A stretch of 64,000 bases of DNA from Enterobacter oligotrophicus (GCF_009176645.1 NZ_AP019007.1:3410001-3474000), one strand, 5' to 3'; positions 24,323 to 34,647 are shown, counted from the first letter of the stretch. Notes: generated by a model from the sequence alone, not told the origin. Numbers and translations are program-made.

Positions 24323-25401
24323 CCACGCCGATACTTGAAGCCCGTGACCTGAGCAAACGCTTCCCCGGCCCTAAAAAACTGTTCACTCCGGCACGCTTTG
24401 TCACGGCAGTCGATCGCGTTTCCCTTTCCGTTATGCCGGGCGAAACGCTGGCGATTGTGGGTGAATCCGGTTCTGGCAAATCCACGCTCGGCCGTCTGCT
24501 CCTGCGTCTGCTGGCGGCCAGCGAAGGGCGCGTATTTTATCAGGGCGAAGAGATAACCCATGCTTCAGGCACACGCCTGAATCAGCTACGCCGTGAACTG
24601 CAAATCATCTTTCAGGACCCTTTTGCCTCGCTGAATCCGCGTATGACGGTCGAGCAGATCGTCGGTGAACCGCTGTGGCTGCACCAGAATATGAAAAAGG
24701 CCGATCGTCAGTATCGCGTTGCTGAGCTGCTCAAAACCGTGGGCCTGCCTGCGGCCTGGGCCGGTCGTTATCCGCATGAATTTTCCGGCGGGCAGCGCCA
24801 GCGCATCGGTATTGCGCGCGCGCTGGCTTCCGGTCCAAAACTGCTGCTGGGCGATGAACCGGTTTCCGCGCTGGACGTTTCCGTCCAGGCGCAGGTAGTA
24901 AACCTGCTGGAAAGCCTCAAGCACCAGTTGGGGCTGACGATGGTAATTGTCGCCCACGGTCTGGCGGTTATCCGCCATATGAGCGACCGCGTGGCGGTGA
25001 TGTATCTCGGGCAAATCGTTGAGCTTGCCACCGTAGACGAGATCTTTGACGCGCCGTTGCACCCATATACCCAGGCGCTGATTGCCTCGGCACCACAGAT
25101 GCAGCCAGGCGTTGAACGAGATGCACCGCTGTTGCAGGGGGATTTACCGAACCCGGCCAGCCCGCCGTCCGGCTGCCGGTTCCACACCCGTTGCCCGTAC
25201 GTGACGGATGAATGCCGCCAGGTCGAGCCGATCAACCAGGTGCTCGACGGCGGACGTCAGGTTGCCTGCCACCGCTGGCAGGAGATTAACCGCGATCGCG
25301 GTGTTATCCAGATAGCTCCACCATCTGCCGCATTTCTGCGCCGCCGCGCGCTGTTTGAACACGCGGCCTCTCACTCCTCCCTTCCTTCAAGGAACTCATG
25401 A
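24319..25401 (+). CDS. Oligopeptide-type ABC transporter ATP-binding protein (DppF/OppF-like)
   Basis: 360 residues. Walker [10 protein letters not shown], signature [15 protein letters not shown] and Walker [13 protein letters not shown] are present. After the switch histidine it reads AHGLAVI where THDLxVV is usual, so the D-loop-side Asp is Gly; the histidine itself is kept. The C-terminal cysteine cluster ([15 protein letters not shown]) matches the family. A basic, Arg-rich tail (~335-360) extends past the usual end. The stop overlaps the ATG of the binding protein (ATGA). Confidence 0.9.
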   Translation: MTTPILEARDLSKRFPGPKKLFTPARFVTAVDRVSLSVMPGETLAIVGESGSGKSTLGRLLLRLLAASEGRVFYQGEEITHASGTRLNQLRRELQIIFQDPFASLNPRMTVEQIVGEPLWLHQNMKKADRQYRVAELLKTVGLPAAWAGRYPHEFSGGQRQRIGIARALASGPKLLLGDEPVSALDVSVQAQVVNLLESLKHQLGLTMVIVAHGLAVIRHMSDRVAVMYLGQIVELATVDEIFDAPLHPYTQALIASAPQMQPGVERDAPLLQGDLPNPASPPSGCRFHTRCPYVTDECRQVEPINQVLDGGRQVACHRWQEINRDRGVIQIAPPSAAFLRRRALFEHAASHSSLPSRNS

Positions 25402-26918
25402 TAATGACAATGCGTAATTCTCTTTTGACCGTACTGGGAAGTGTTATGTTGCTTGGCGCGGCGCTGCCCGCCCATTCTGAAAGCGTGCTGCGAATCGGTC
25501 TGGGGGCTGACCCGGACATGCTCGATCCGCATCTGGCGCGCACTTACTATGGCCGCTTCGTCTTTGCCTCTTTGTGCGACAGGCTGGTGGACGTCGACGA
25601 ACATCTGAAAGTGGTGCCGGGTCTGGCGAAATCGTGGGCCTGGAGTAACGACGGAAAAACGCTGACCATGGACCTGCGCGAAGGCGTCACCTTCCACGAT
25701 GGTGAAAAATTCGATGCGGCTGCGGCAAAATACAACCTCGATCGCGCCCTGACCTTAAAAGGCTCGTTGCGTAAAAGCGAGATTTCATCTGTAGAGTCGA
25801 TTGACGTCACCGGCCCAATGCAGATTGCCCTGCATCTGAAAACGCCAGACGCTGCGTTGCTGATGCAGCTTACCGACCGCGCGGGGGCGATGATGGCCCC
25901 GAACGCGGCGAAAAAACCTGATTTTGCCGCCCATCCGGTCTGTTCCGGCCCGTACAAGTTCGACAGCCGCGTTTCGCAGGATCGCATTGTTCTGACGCGT
26001 TTCGACAACTACTGGAACAAAGACGCCTACCACTTCGACAAAATTATCTACCTGCCGATCCCGGATGCCTCCGTGCGTCTGGCGAACCTGAGGGCAGGCG
26101 ATCTCGATTTGACGGAAGGCATTGCCGCAAGCGATGTGAAAACCGTGGAAGCCGACAGCAAGCTGGCGCTGGCGAAGGTGACGGGGCTGGGTTATCAGGG
26201 CATCACTTTCAACATCAACAACGGCAAAGTGCCAGCGAACGATCCGTTCAAGGACGCTCGCGTGCGTGAGGCGTTTTCTCAGGCCATTGACCGCGATGCG
26301 TTAAACCAGGTTGTTTTTGAAGGGTTATACACCCCGGCAAACCAGGCGTTTTCTACGGTGAGCCCGTATCACGTTAATCTGCCGGTTCCTCCGCGAGATG
26401 TGGATAAAGCCAAAGCACTGCTGAAAGCCGCCGGTGTTACCACGCCGCTGACCGTCAACCTGCTGGTGCCAAATAACCCAACCTCGCAGCAGGTCGGCCA
26501 GGTGCTGCAGGCGATGGTGGCCGAGGCGGGCTTTAACCTGAACCTGCAAATGACCGAGTTCGCTACGCTGCTGGACCGCCAGCAGAGCGGTGACTATCAG
26601 CTGAGCTTCTCTGGCTGGTCGGGTCGCCCCGATCCGGACGGCAGTATCTACGGCTTTATCCACAGCAAAGGTACCCTGAACGACGGGCGTTACAGCAACG
26701 CGCAGGTGGATGAATGGCTGACGCAGGCGCGCCAGAGTACCGACCAGACCGCACGCCAGCCGCTGTACGACAACGTGGTGAAACAACTGCAGACCGACAT
26801 GCCGATTGCCTATCTCTACTTCGAACCGCGCATTTTTGGCCTGAACAAGAGCGTGCAGGGCTTTAAGCCGTACCCGGATGGCATCGTGCGTCTGGCCGGT
26901 TTGACGCTGGCGAAATAA
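25398..26918 (+). CDS. Periplasmic solute-binding protein, family 5 (DppA/GsiB-like)
   Basis: 506 residues. A Sec signal peptide (hydrophobic ~9-24, cleavage near AHS-ES) sends it to the periplasm; there is no lipobox. The mature part begins LRIGLGADPDMLDPH, the hallmark of the peptide/nickel/glutathione binding family. NPTSQQVGQVLQAM and FSGWSGRPDPDG are typical of the GsiB/DppA group. The exact ligand cannot be read from sequence; the linked gamma-glutamyltransferase suggests gamma-glutamyl peptides or glutathione-like compounds. ATG at 25398 follows aaggaac; ATG 25404 is an alternative. Confidence 0.9.
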   Translation: MIMTMRNSLLTVLGSVMLLGAALPAHSESVLRIGLGADPDMLDPHLARTYYGRFVFASLCDRLVDVDEHLKVVPGLAKSWAWSNDGKTLTMDLREGVTFHDGEKFDAAAAKYNLDRALTLKGSLRKSEISSVESIDVTGPMQIALHLKTPDAALLMQLTDRAGAMMAPNAAKKPDFAAHPVCSGPYKFDSRVSQDRIVLTRFDNYWNKDAYHFDKIIYLPIPDASVRLANLRAGDLDLTEGIAASDVKTVEADSKLALAKVTGLGYQGITFNINNGKVPANDPFKDARVREAFSQAIDRDALNQVVFEGLYTPANQAFSTVSPYHVNLPVPPRDVDKAKALLKAAGVTTPLTVNLLVPNNPTSQQVGQVLQAMVAEAGFNLNLQMTEFATLLDRQQSGDYQLSFSGWSGRPDPDGSIYGFIHSKGTLNDGRYSNAQVDEWLTQARQSTDQTARQPLYDNVVKQLQTDMPIAYLYFEPRIFGLNKSVQGFKPYPDGIVRLAGLTLAK

Positions 26919-26936
26919 ACGTCCTGAGGAGAACCC

Positions 26937-27878
26937 ATGCTGGAACTGATTTGCAAACGTCTGCTGCTGGCCATTCCGACGCTATTGCTGGTGAGCATGA
27001 TGGTGTTCGGGTTGCAAAAGCTGCTGCCCGGCGACCCGCTGATCGCCATGGCCGGAGAGGAGCGCGACCCGGCGGTCATCGCCCAGCTGCGTGCGGAACT
27101 GAACCTTGATGCGCCGATCCCCGTACAGTATTTCAACTGGCTGACGCGCGCGTTGCAGGGCGATCTGGGTGTCTCCTTACGCACGCACGAACCGGTGACG
27201 CAGCTGATTGCCAGCAAGCTGCCGGTCACGCTGGAGCTGTCGCTGCTGGCGATGATTATCGCGCTGGTGTTTGGCATCAGCATGGGGATACTCGCCGCGG
27301 TGAACAAAAACAGTTGGGTCGATCACGGGGCGAATTTTGTGGCGATCTCAGGGATCTCAATACCGCATTTCTGGTTGGGTATCCTGCTGATTCTGGTCTT
27401 TTCGGTGAACCTGCAATGGTTACCTGCGTCGGGTTATGTACCGTTCAGCGAAGATCCAATCCAGAATTTGCGTACGCTGCTGCTGCCCGCTTCCGTACTC
27501 GGCACCGGTCTGGCGGCGACGCTGATGCGCCATACCCGCGCTTCGATGATTGCGGTACTGAAAGCAGACTACATTCGCACCGCGCGGGCTAAAGGGCTAC
27601 TGCCAAAAGCTGTGATTTTAAAGCACGCGTTTCGCAATGCGCTGGTGCCGGTGATCACCCTCACCACGCTGCTGTTCGGCGAGCTGCTGGGCGGCGCGGT
27701 ACTGACTGAGCAGGTCTTCACCATTCCGGGCTTCGGCAAGATGATCGTCGACTCGGTGTTTAACCGTGACTATGCGGTGGTGCAGGGCGTGGTACTGATT
27801 GTGGCGATCGGCTTTCTGATGCTGAACCTGCTGGCCGACGTACTTTACGTCCTTATCAACCCGAAAATGCGAGGTTAA
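26937..27878 (+). CDS. Oligopeptide-type ABC transporter permease (DppB/GsiC-like)
   Basis: A 313-residue inner-membrane protein with about six hydrophobic segments. The N-terminal DppB/OppB signature (LPGDPLIAMAGEERDP) and the EAA coupling loop (YIRTARAKGLLPKAVILKHAFRNALVP, ~215-241) are clear. It starts 18 nt after the binding-protein gene with a gagga site. Confidence 0.92.
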   Translation: MLELICKRLLLAIPTLLLVSMMVFGLQKLLPGDPLIAMAGEERDPAVIAQLRAELNLDAPIPVQYFNWLTRALQGDLGVSLRTHEPVTQLIASKLPVTLELSLLAMIIALVFGISMGILAAVNKNSWVDHGANFVAISGISIPHFWLGILLILVFSVNLQWLPASGYVPFSEDPIQNLRTLLLPASVLGTGLAATLMRHTRASMIAVLKADYIRTARAKGLLPKAVILKHAFRNALVPVITLTTLLFGELLGGAVLTEQVFTIPGFGKMIVDSVFNRDYAVVQGVVLIVAIGFLMLNLLADVLYVLINPKMRG

Positions 27879-27880
27879 CG

Positions 27881-28756
27881 ATGGCGGAACTGACGACTCA
27901 AACCGTTGCGCCTGCGCTGCCGCGCGCGCAGAACAGGGTACTGAAGAAGTTCCTTGCCAATAAAAGCGCGGTGATTGGCGCGGTGGTGGTGGGCTTCTTT
28001 GTGCTGGTGGCCCTGCTGGCACCGTGGATCGCGCCGTTTGATCCGGTGAAAGCCAACTTTCTGGCGGTGCGCAAAGCGCCGTCGGCGATGTACTGGTTCG
28101 GCACCGATGAACTGGGACGCGATATCTTGTCCCGCATTATCTGGGGGGCGAGAACCTCGCTGATGGCGGGCTGTATGTCGGTGGTGATCGCCGTCGTCAT
28201 TGGCGTGCCGCTGGGGCTGGTGGCGGGTTATTTCCAGAAAATGTGGGACGGCGTCATTTCGCGCTTTATTGAAGCGCTGCTTGCCTGCCCATTTCTGATC
28301 ATGGCGATCGCGCTTGGGGCATTCTTAGGCCCAAGCCTGACCAACGCGATGATCGCCATTGGCCTCTCGGCGATGCCGATCTTCGCCCGCCTGACGCGCG
28401 GCCAGGTGATCGCCATTCGTAATGAAGAGTACATTGACGGCGCGCGGGCGATTGGCCTGCCGGATCGCTGGATCATCATCAAATATGTGCTGCCGAACGT
28501 CATGTCGCCGATTCTGGTGCAGGCCACGCTGGCGATAGCGTCGGCGATTATCGCGGAAGCCAGCCTCTCGTTTCTGGGTTTAGGGCAACAGCCGCCAAAC
28601 CCGTCCTGGGGCTCCATGCTCAACACCGCCAAAGGGTTTCTTGAGCAAGCTCCGTGGATGTCTGTTTTCCCCGGCGTGGCGATTTTCCTCGCCGTGCAGG
28701 GCTTTAATTTACTCGGTGACGGGCTGCGCGATGCGCTCGATCCGCGCCACGACTAA
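27881..28756 (+). CDS. Oligopeptide-type ABC transporter permease (DppC/GsiD-like)
   Basis: 291 residues. An N-terminal OppC-type segment (LKKFLANKSAVIGAVVVGFFVLVALLAP) precedes the five-helix BPD domain, with EAA loop YIDGARAIGLPDRWIIIKYVLPN (~185-207). It starts 2 nt after the preceding permease stop; the two should form a heterodimeric channel. Confidence 0.92.
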   Translation: MAELTTQTVAPALPRAQNRVLKKFLANKSAVIGAVVVGFFVLVALLAPWIAPFDPVKANFLAVRKAPSAMYWFGTDELGRDILSRIIWGARTSLMAGCMSVVIAVVIGVPLGLVAGYFQKMWDGVISRFIEALLACPFLIMAIALGAFLGPSLTNAMIAIGLSAMPIFARLTRGQVIAIRNEEYIDGARAIGLPDRWIIIKYVLPNVMSPILVQATLAIASAIIAEASLSFLGLGQQPPNPSWGSMLNTAKGFLEQAPWMSVFPGVAIFLAVQGFNLLGDGLRDALDPRHD

Positions 28757-28762
28757 GGAGTC

Positions 28763-30367
28763 ATGATGACCAAAGCGCTTGATTTTACGTCCGGTTACGC
28801 TTCACGACGCCCACCGATGATGGGCCATAACGCTGTTGCCACCTCCCAGCCGCTGGCGGCTCAGGCAGGTATGCGTATGCTGCAACTGGGTGGTAATGCT
28901 GTCGATGCGGCGGTTGCCACCGCAATGGCGTTGACGGTTGTTGAGCCTACCGGCAACGGCATTGGCAGCGATGCGTTTGCGATTGTCTGGGATGGTGAAA
29001 AACTTCACGGTCTGAATGCGTCCGGCCGCTCACCTGCCAGCTGGCATGCGGATCTGTTTGCCGGTAAAACCGCCGTGCCGGAAATTGGCTGGGATGCGGT
29101 GACGGTGCCCGGTGCCGTATCGGGCTGGGTGGCGCTCGCGGAACGTTTTGGCACACTGCCACTGACCACGCTGGCGCAGCCTGCGATTGAGTATGCGCGC
29201 AACGGTTTCCCGGTCTCCCCGCTGATTGGTCATCTCTGGCAGCGCGGCTACAACAAGCTGAAAGATCAGCCCGGCTTCAGCGCCTGTTTCGCGCCAGAAG
29301 GCCGTGCGCCACGCGTGGGCGAAATCTTCCGTAATCCGGCGCAGGCGAACTCGCTGGAGCTGATTGCCAAAACCAACGGTGAAGCGTTTTACCGTGGCGA
29401 GCTGGCGCAGAAAATTGCGGCCTTTGCCAAAGAGCACAGCGCGCATCTGACGGCTGAGGATCTGGCAAACCATCGCGTTGACTGGGTGGAACTGCTGTCG
29501 CGTGATTTCGCAGGCGGTTCGGTGCAGGAGCTACCGCCAAACGGCCAGGGGATCGCCACGCTGATTGCGCTCGGTATTCTGGAACAGTGCGGTATTGAGC
29601 AGCATCATCCGGACTCCGTGCAGTCCCTGCATTTATCCATAGAAGCGATGAAGCTGGCACTGGCGGATCTCGACCGCTACGTGGCGGATGAAGAACACAT
29701 GGAGTTCGCGGCAAAAGAGCTGCTGAGCGATCATTATCTGAAGTCACGTGCGGCACTGATCAACCATGATAAAGCCTCTGATTTTGTCTACGGTTCTCCA
29801 ACGCAGAGCGGCACGGTTTACCTGAGCGCTGCGGATGCCAGCGGGATGATGATCTCCTTTATACAGTCCAACTATATGGGCTTCGGTTCAGGGATCGTGG
29901 TGCCGGACACCGGCATCAGCCTGCAAAACCGGGGCTGCGGTTTTGTGCTCGACCCGAAACACCCGAATGCGCTGGCAGGCGGCAAGCGTCCGTTCCACAC
30001 TATCATTCCGGGCTTTGCGATGGACGGCAACGGTAAGCCGCTGATGTCCTTCGGTGTGATGGGCGGGCCGATGCAGGCGCAAGGGCACATGCAGATGGCA
30101 CTACGCATTATGCTGCACGGGCAAAACCCGCAGGCGGCGATCGACGCGCCGCGTTGGCGCGTGGTGCAGGGCAGGGAGGTGATCGTCGAATCGACGTTTG
30201 ATCGCAATATCATTGCCGCACTGCGTGAGCGCGGGCACCAGATCGTGGTGGAAGATCCGTTGCAGGATTACAACTTCGGCGGTGCACAGGTGATCTATCG
30301 TATGCCGGAAGGGCACTACGTTGCCGCGACGGAAAGCCGCAAAGACGGGCAGGCGTTGGTGAGTTAA
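28763..30367 (+). CDS. Gamma-glutamyltransferase-family protein (cytoplasmic)
   Basis: A 534-residue Ntn-hydrolase of the gamma-glutamyltransferase family. Conserved N-terminal blocks GGNAVDAAVATAMALTVVEP and LNASGRSP (substrate-carboxylate Arg) are present. Thr351 in SGTVYLSAAD is the expected autoprocessing site and nucleophile, followed by GFGSGIVVPDTGISLQNRG. There is no signal peptide, unlike periplasmic Ggt of E. coli, so cleavage of imported gamma-glutamyl compounds would be intracellular. It starts 6 nt after the last permease gene, with aaggag upstream; ATG 28766 is also possible. Related enzymes include YwrD-like proteins and acylases, so substrate is open. Confidence 0.87.
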   Translation: MMTKALDFTSGYASRRPPMMGHNAVATSQPLAAQAGMRMLQLGGNAVDAAVATAMALTVVEPTGNGIGSDAFAIVWDGEKLHGLNASGRSPASWHADLFAGKTAVPEIGWDAVTVPGAVSGWVALAERFGTLPLTTLAQPAIEYARNGFPVSPLIGHLWQRGYNKLKDQPGFSACFAPEGRAPRVGEIFRNPAQANSLELIAKTNGEAFYRGELAQKIAAFAKEHSAHLTAEDLANHRVDWVELLSRDFAGGSVQELPPNGQGIATLIALGILEQCGIEQHHPDSVQSLHLSIEAMKLALADLDRYVADEEHMEFAAKELLSDHYLKSRAALINHDKASDFVYGSPTQSGTVYLSAADASGMMISFIQSNYMGFGSGIVVPDTGISLQNRGCGFVLDPKHPNALAGGKRPFHTIIPGFAMDGNGKPLMSFGVMGGPMQAQGHMQMALRIMLHGQNPQAAIDAPRWRVVQGREVIVESTFDRNIIAALRERGHQIVVEDPLQDYNFGGAQVIYRMPEGHYVAATESRKDGQALVS

Positions 30368-30370
30368 TTA

Positions 30371-30450
30371 ACGCCCGGTGGCGCTGCGCTTACCGGGCCT
30401 ACGTTGTGCTTTTTGTAGGCCGGGTAAGGCGTAGCCGCCACCCGGCTTTT
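30371..30450. repeat. BIME: two inverted REP elements
   Basis: REP units gcccggtggcgctgcgcttaccgggc (30373-30398) and gccgggtaaggcgtagccgcc...cccggc (30418-30445) face each other around gttgtgctttttg. The pair sits between the convergent GGT-like gene and yafV and ends in a T run, so it probably also terminates transcription. Confidence 0.88.
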
Positions 30451-30451
30451 T

Positions 30452-31222
30452 TCACTCAATGCTAAACGGGTCAGCATCCTGCCATGCCGGAAACTTCTCC
30501 CGATACTCCTTCAGTGCCGTTAGCGACAGCTCCGCATCAATCCGCGTCGCCTGATGCGGCTCGGCGGTGGCGATAATCTCTCCCTGCGGGTTTACCACCC
30601 GGCTGTCTCCACGATAGTGATGCCCGTTACCGTCCGTTCCCACGCGGTTACAGCCCACCACGTACGCCTGATTCTCAATGGCGCGCGCCACCAGCAGTGC
30701 CTGCCAGTGCAGCGAGCGCGGCGCAGGCCAGTTGGCGACGTATAACGCCAGGTCGTAATCGTTGCGGTTGCGTGACCACACCGGGAAGCGCAGGTCATAG
30801 CAGACCAGCGGCAGGATGCGCCAGCCGCGCCACTCAAACACCACTCGTTCATTACCCGCTTCATAGTGATGATGCTCATCTGCCATGCGGAAAAGGTGGC
30901 GTTTATCGTAGAAATGGACTTTCCCTTCCGGCTCAACCAGCAGGAAGCGGTTAACCGGCCCACGTTCGGTTTGCAGCGCGGCGCTCCCGGCGATCAGCGC
31001 GTTGGTCTCCTGCGCTTTGGCGTGCATCCAGGCGACGACTTCATCCTGCGGCATCGACTGTTTAGCGGCCTCCATTGCAAAGCCCGTGGTAAACATCTCC
31101 GGCAGGACAATCACATCTCGCCCGGTAATCTCTTCCAGTTGACGATCAAAATGGCGAAGGTTGGCGGGGCCGTCCATCCACACTAAAGGTTGCTGCAAAA
31201 TAGAAATCTTCAGACCAGGCAC
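30452..31222 (-). CDS. yafV: Omega-amidase YafV (nitrilase superfamily)
   Basis: 256 residues. The Glu-Lys-Cys catalytic triad reads Glu42 (LPEMFTTGF), Lys107 (DKRHLF) and Cys141 (VCYDLRFPVW). Such enzymes hydrolyse alpha-ketoglutaramate and alpha-ketosuccinamate, repairing the keto-acid amides formed by transamination of glutamine or methionine salvage. Cytoplasmic. In E. coli ivy lies between yafV and fadE; it is missing here. Confidence 0.93.
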   Translation of the reverse strand: MPGLKISILQQPLVWMDGPANLRHFDRQLEEITGRDVIVLPEMFTTGFAMEAAKQSMPQDEVVAWMHAKAQETNALIAGSAALQTERGPVNRFLLVEPEGKVHFYDKRHLFRMADEHHHYEAGNERVVFEWRGWRILPLVCYDLRFPVWSRNRNDYDLALYVANWPAPRSLHWQALLVARAIENQAYVVGCNRVGTDGNGHHYRGDSRVVNPQGEIIATAEPHQATRIDAELSLTALKEYREKFPAWQDADPFSIE

Positions 31223-31287
31223 GATACAGACTCCTCAAAAGACCGCTTTTTTGACACTGTAGCACGTCATAACAAGAAAATGTGGCA

Positions 31288-31315
31288 ATAAAAAACCCCG
31301 CCTGAGGCGGGGTTT
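31288..31315 (-). terminator. Terminator after fadE
   Basis: Stem AAACCCCGCC-tga-GGCGGGGTTT with a following T run on the minus strand (ttttttatt), just past the fadE stop. Confidence 0.9.
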
Positions 31316-31331
31316 GGCAGAGCGAAACGCG

Positions 31332-33776
31332 TTATGCGGCTTCAGGTTTGCGGACCTTCTCCGGCAGCTTTACCGGCTGTGTCGCCAGCTCATCCGGTTC
31401 GAAATCATCCACGTTAATACTGCGCAGACGGCTCTCTTCAGCTTTCACCAGAATAGCGGCTTCATTGTTGTCGATGATCCCGCCCGCCAGCGCCTGTTTC
31501 GCCAGTTCATCCAGACGGGTAAACGGCAGGTTTTTGCCCAGCTGTTTACAGATCTTCTGGTGAATCGGGTCGGCGGCCATCACATCCAGCAGAGCCTCTT
31601 CCAGCAGACCTACCGGGTTATGCGGCGTTGGGGCCAGATACTGACCACGGCCGATACGGGAGCGGGTTGCACTCGGTATCTGCAGGATCTTCGCTACTTT
31701 GTGATCCAGCTTATCGGACGGTGCCAGGTGATGACGTCCGGTCGGGAAGATCACCACGCGCAGGGCACCCGCCACAAAGCGGTTCGGGAAGTTTGCCAGC
31801 AGATCGTCAATCGCCTGCTCAGCCTGATACATTGCATCCTGCACGCCCCAGTGCACCAGCGGCAGATCCGCTTCCTGGCGACCTTCGTCGTCGTAACGTT
31901 TCAGAACCGCAGAGGCCAGGAAGATCTGGCTCAGCACATCGCCCAGACGGGCAGAGATACGCTCACGACGCTTCAGGCTTCCGCCCAGCACGGCCATGGA
32001 AACATCAGACAGCAGAGCCAGGTTCGCGCTCAGACGGTTCAAATGCTGGTAGTAACGTTTGGTTGCATCACCGGTTGGCGTCGCGCTGGTCAGGCCGCGC
32101 GTCAGGCCCAGCCAGAAGCTGCGCACCTTGTTGCTGCCCACGTGACCGATATGTTTGAACAGCAGCTTGTCGAAGGCATCCACGTCGTTATTCTGCGCGG
32201 CCGCCATCTCTTCCAGCACGTACGGATGGCAACGAATCGCGCCCTGGCCGAAGATCATCATGCTTCGGGTCAGGATATTTGCCCCTTCCACGGTGATGGC
32301 AATCGGTGCGCCCTGATAGCCGCGCGCCAGGAAGTTGCCTTCGCCGAGCATAATGCCTTTACCGCCCGCAATATCCATCGCGTCGATGATTGACTGCTGC
32401 GCGCGGTGAGTACAGTGGTACTTCACAATCGCGGACAGCACGGCCGGTTTTTCGCCCAGCATAATGCCGTAGGTAATTAACGACGCAGCGGCGTCCATCA
32501 CATAGGCGTTACCCGCGATACGCGCCAGCGGCTCTTCGATACCTTCCATTTTGCCGATGGAGATTTTGAACTGACGGCGGATATGAGCATAGGCACCAAT
32601 CCCCATCGCCACCGATTTCAGGCCACCGGTAGAGTTCGACGGCAGGGTAATACCGCGGCCCACCGACAGACATTCCACCAGCATACGCCAGCCCTGACCG
32701 GCCATTTTCGGGCCACCGATGATGTAGTCAATCGGTACAAAGATATCCTGACCACGGGTTGGGCCGTTCTGGAACGGTACGTTCAGCGGGAAGTGGCGAC
32801 GGCCAATTTCAATGCCTGGCGTTGAGGTTGGGATCAGCGCACAGGTAATGCCCAGATCCTCTTCGCCACCCAGCAGTTTTTCCGGGTCGGAGAGTTTAAA
32901 CGCCAGACCGAGCACGGTGGCGACAGGGGCCAGCGTAATATAACGTTTGTTCCAGGTCAGGCGCATACCCAGCACCTGCTCGCCCTGCCACTCGCCCATA
33001 CAGACTACGCCGGTATCGGGGATTGCACCTGCGTCAGAGCCCGCTTCCGGGCTGGTCAGTGCGAAACAAGGGATTTCCTGACCACGCGCCAGACGCGGCA
33101 GGTAGTGATCTTTCTGCTCTTTGGTCCCGTAATGCTGCAGCAGTTCGCCTGGGCCTAAGGAGTTAGGTACACCAACGGTGATTGCCAGAATACCGGAGAC
33201 ACCCGCCAGCTTTTGCAGCACGCGAGCCTGAGCATAAGCGGAGAATTCCAGGCCGCCGTACTCTTTCTTGATGATCATCGCGAAGAAGCGGTGCTCCTTC
33301 AGATATGCCCACAGTTCCGGCGGCAGGTCGGCCATTTCGTGGGTGATGGCAAAATCGTTCGCCATGCGGCACGCTTCTTCCACCGGGCCATCAATAAAGG
33401 CCTGTTCTTCTGCTGTCAGACGCGGCTGCGGATAGTTGTGCAGCTTTTTCCAGTCCGGGTTGCCCTGGAACAGATCGCCTTCCCACCAGGTGGTTCCTGC
33501 ATCGATCGCTTCTTTCTCAGTACGCGACATTGGCGGCATCACTTTGCGGAAGCCTTTGAATACAGGTGCGGAGATCATCGCTTTACGCATCGGCGTAAAG
33601 TTAAACGGCAGCAGGATGATAGCCAGCGGAACCAAAAGCCAGATATTCCAGAGACCTGCGACGCCAAGCGCAGCCGTCCAGGCCAGAAGAATCAGGCTGC
33701 TCAGGAATAAACTTACACGGTGATAGAACAGCACACCGAGCAGAACAACGGTTGCGATAATGCTCAAAATCATCAT
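31332..33776 (-). CDS. fadE: Acyl-CoA dehydrogenase FadE
   Basis: 814 residues, identical in length to the E. coli enzyme. Two N-terminal membrane segments (~1-60) are followed by the acyl-CoA dehydrogenase N-terminal, middle ([14 protein letters not shown]) and C-terminal flavin domains, then a ~230-residue FadE-specific extension ending KLPEKVRK. It catalyses the first oxidation step of aerobic fatty acid beta-oxidation. A FadR-like site lies just upstream of its start. Confidence 0.97.
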   Translation of the reverse strand: MMILSIIATVVLLGVLFYHRVSLFLSSLILLAWTAALGVAGLWNIWLLVPLAIILLPFNFTPMRKAMISAPVFKGFRKVMPPMSRTEKEAIDAGTTWWEGDLFQGNPDWKKLHNYPQPRLTAEEQAFIDGPVEEACRMANDFAITHEMADLPPELWAYLKEHRFFAMIIKKEYGGLEFSAYAQARVLQKLAGVSGILAITVGVPNSLGPGELLQHYGTKEQKDHYLPRLARGQEIPCFALTSPEAGSDAGAIPDTGVVCMGEWQGEQVLGMRLTWNKRYITLAPVATVLGLAFKLSDPEKLLGGEEDLGITCALIPTSTPGIEIGRRHFPLNVPFQNGPTRGQDIFVPIDYIIGGPKMAGQGWRMLVECLSVGRGITLPSNSTGGLKSVAMGIGAYAHIRRQFKISIGKMEGIEEPLARIAGNAYVMDAAASLITYGIMLGEKPAVLSAIVKYHCTHRAQQSIIDAMDIAGGKGIMLGEGNFLARGYQGAPIAITVEGANILTRSMMIFGQGAIRCHPYVLEEMAAAQNNDVDAFDKLLFKHIGHVGSNKVRSFWLGLTRGLTSATPTGDATKRYYQHLNRLSANLALLSDVSMAVLGGSLKRRERISARLGDVLSQIFLASAVLKRYDDEGRQEADLPLVHWGVQDAMYQAEQAIDDLLANFPNRFVAGALRVVIFPTGRHHLAPSDKLDHKVAKILQIPSATRSRIGRGQYLAPTPHNPVGLLEEALLDVMAADPIHQKICKQLGKNLPFTRLDELAKQALAGGIIDNNEAAILVKAEESRLRSINVDDFEPDELATQPVKLPEKVRKPEAA

Positions 33777-33798
33777 AAAGAAAAGCTCCCTTGCTTGT

Positions 33799-33815
33799 AG
33801 GAGGTCTGACCACTT
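33799..33815. promoter_or_regulatory. FadR operator (candidate) upstream of fadE
   Basis: aggaggtctgaccactt contains the perfect core GGTC-t-GACC of the FadR consensus (AACTGGTCNGACCNGTT), with some outer mismatches. It is 23 nt before the fadE start. Repression by FadR and relief by long-chain acyl-CoA is known for fadE. Confidence 0.6.
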
Positions 33816-34015
33816 GTGATGATATGGTTGTAGTTGATGTGATTTCCTTTAGCAATGTGTTTACAAAATAATTACAACCTGGTTCACATTGTTCGCGAGT
33901 TTGCAGGCACGAAAAATCAAAACGCCGGATGAATCGCATGGCTTTAGCTTCTCGCTTTTATCGCTATCCGGTACACTCCACTGTGTTATTTCATCAATAC
34001 TGAAGGATTATCCTC

Positions 34016-34594
34016 ATGTACCAGGATCTTATTCGTAACGAACTGAACGAAGCGGCGGAAACGCTGGCTAACTTTCTGAAAGATGATGCCAATATTCACG
34101 CTATTCAGCGCGCGGCGGTCCTGCTGGCCGACAGCTTCAAAGCTGGTGGCAAAGTGCTCTCCTGCGGTAACGGTGGCTCCCACTGTGACGCGATGCACTT
34201 CGCAGAAGAGCTGACCGGGCGTTATCGCGAGAACCGTCCAGGCTATCCGGCGATTGCGATTTCCGACGTGAGCCACATCTCCTGCGTCAGTAATGACTTC
34301 GGTTACGACTATGTTTTCTCCCGTTACGTTGAAGCGGTAGGACGTGAAGGCGACGTGCTGCTGGGTATTTCAACCTCCGGTAACTCCGCTAACGTGATTA
34401 AAGCAATTGCCGCAGCGCGTGAAAAAGGGATGAAAGTCATCACCCTGACCGGGAAAGATGGCGGTAAGATGGACGGTACGGCGGACATCGAAATTCGTGT
34501 TCCGCACTTCGGTTATGCTGACCGCATTCAGGAAATTCACATCAAAGTGATCCACATCCTGATTCAGTTAATTGAAAAAGAGATGGTTAAGTAA
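34016..34594 (+). CDS. gmhA: Sedoheptulose 7-phosphate isomerase GmhA
   Basis: 192 residues with a SIS fold ([37 protein letters not shown]). It converts sedoheptulose 7-phosphate to D-glycero-D-manno-heptose 7-phosphate, the first step of LPS heptose synthesis; gmhB lies at 7695. The metal/catalytic Glu and His of the family ([15 protein letters not shown]) are present. ATG follows aaggattatcctc. Confidence 0.97.
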   Translation: MYQDLIRNELNEAAETLANFLKDDANIHAIQRAAVLLADSFKAGGKVLSCGNGGSHCDAMHFAEELTGRYRENRPGYPAIAISDVSHISCVSNDFGYDYVFSRYVEAVGREGDVLLGISTSGNSANVIKAIAAAREKGMKVITLTGKDGGKMDGTADIEIRVPHFGYADRIQEIHIKVIHILIQLIEKEMVK

Positions 34595-34603
34595 GGCTTC
34601 GCT

Positions 34604-34623
34604 GGGGGGCACCGGTGCCCCCC
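34604..34623. repeat. 20-bp perfect GC palindrome between gmhA and yafJ
   Basis: GGGGGGCACC is followed directly by its reverse complement GGTGCCCCCC with no loop and no T run. In RNA it could fold only with a small loop formed from the centre. It lies 9 nt after the gmhA stop and 24 nt before the yafJ start. Confidence 0.75.
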
Positions 34624-34647
34624 GCAGTTGTGGAGTGGAGGTGATTT

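Noticed and set aside
31314..32393. A 359-codon open frame opposite the end of fadE
   Set aside because: Antisense shadow that starts within the fadE terminator; no start signals or family resemblance.
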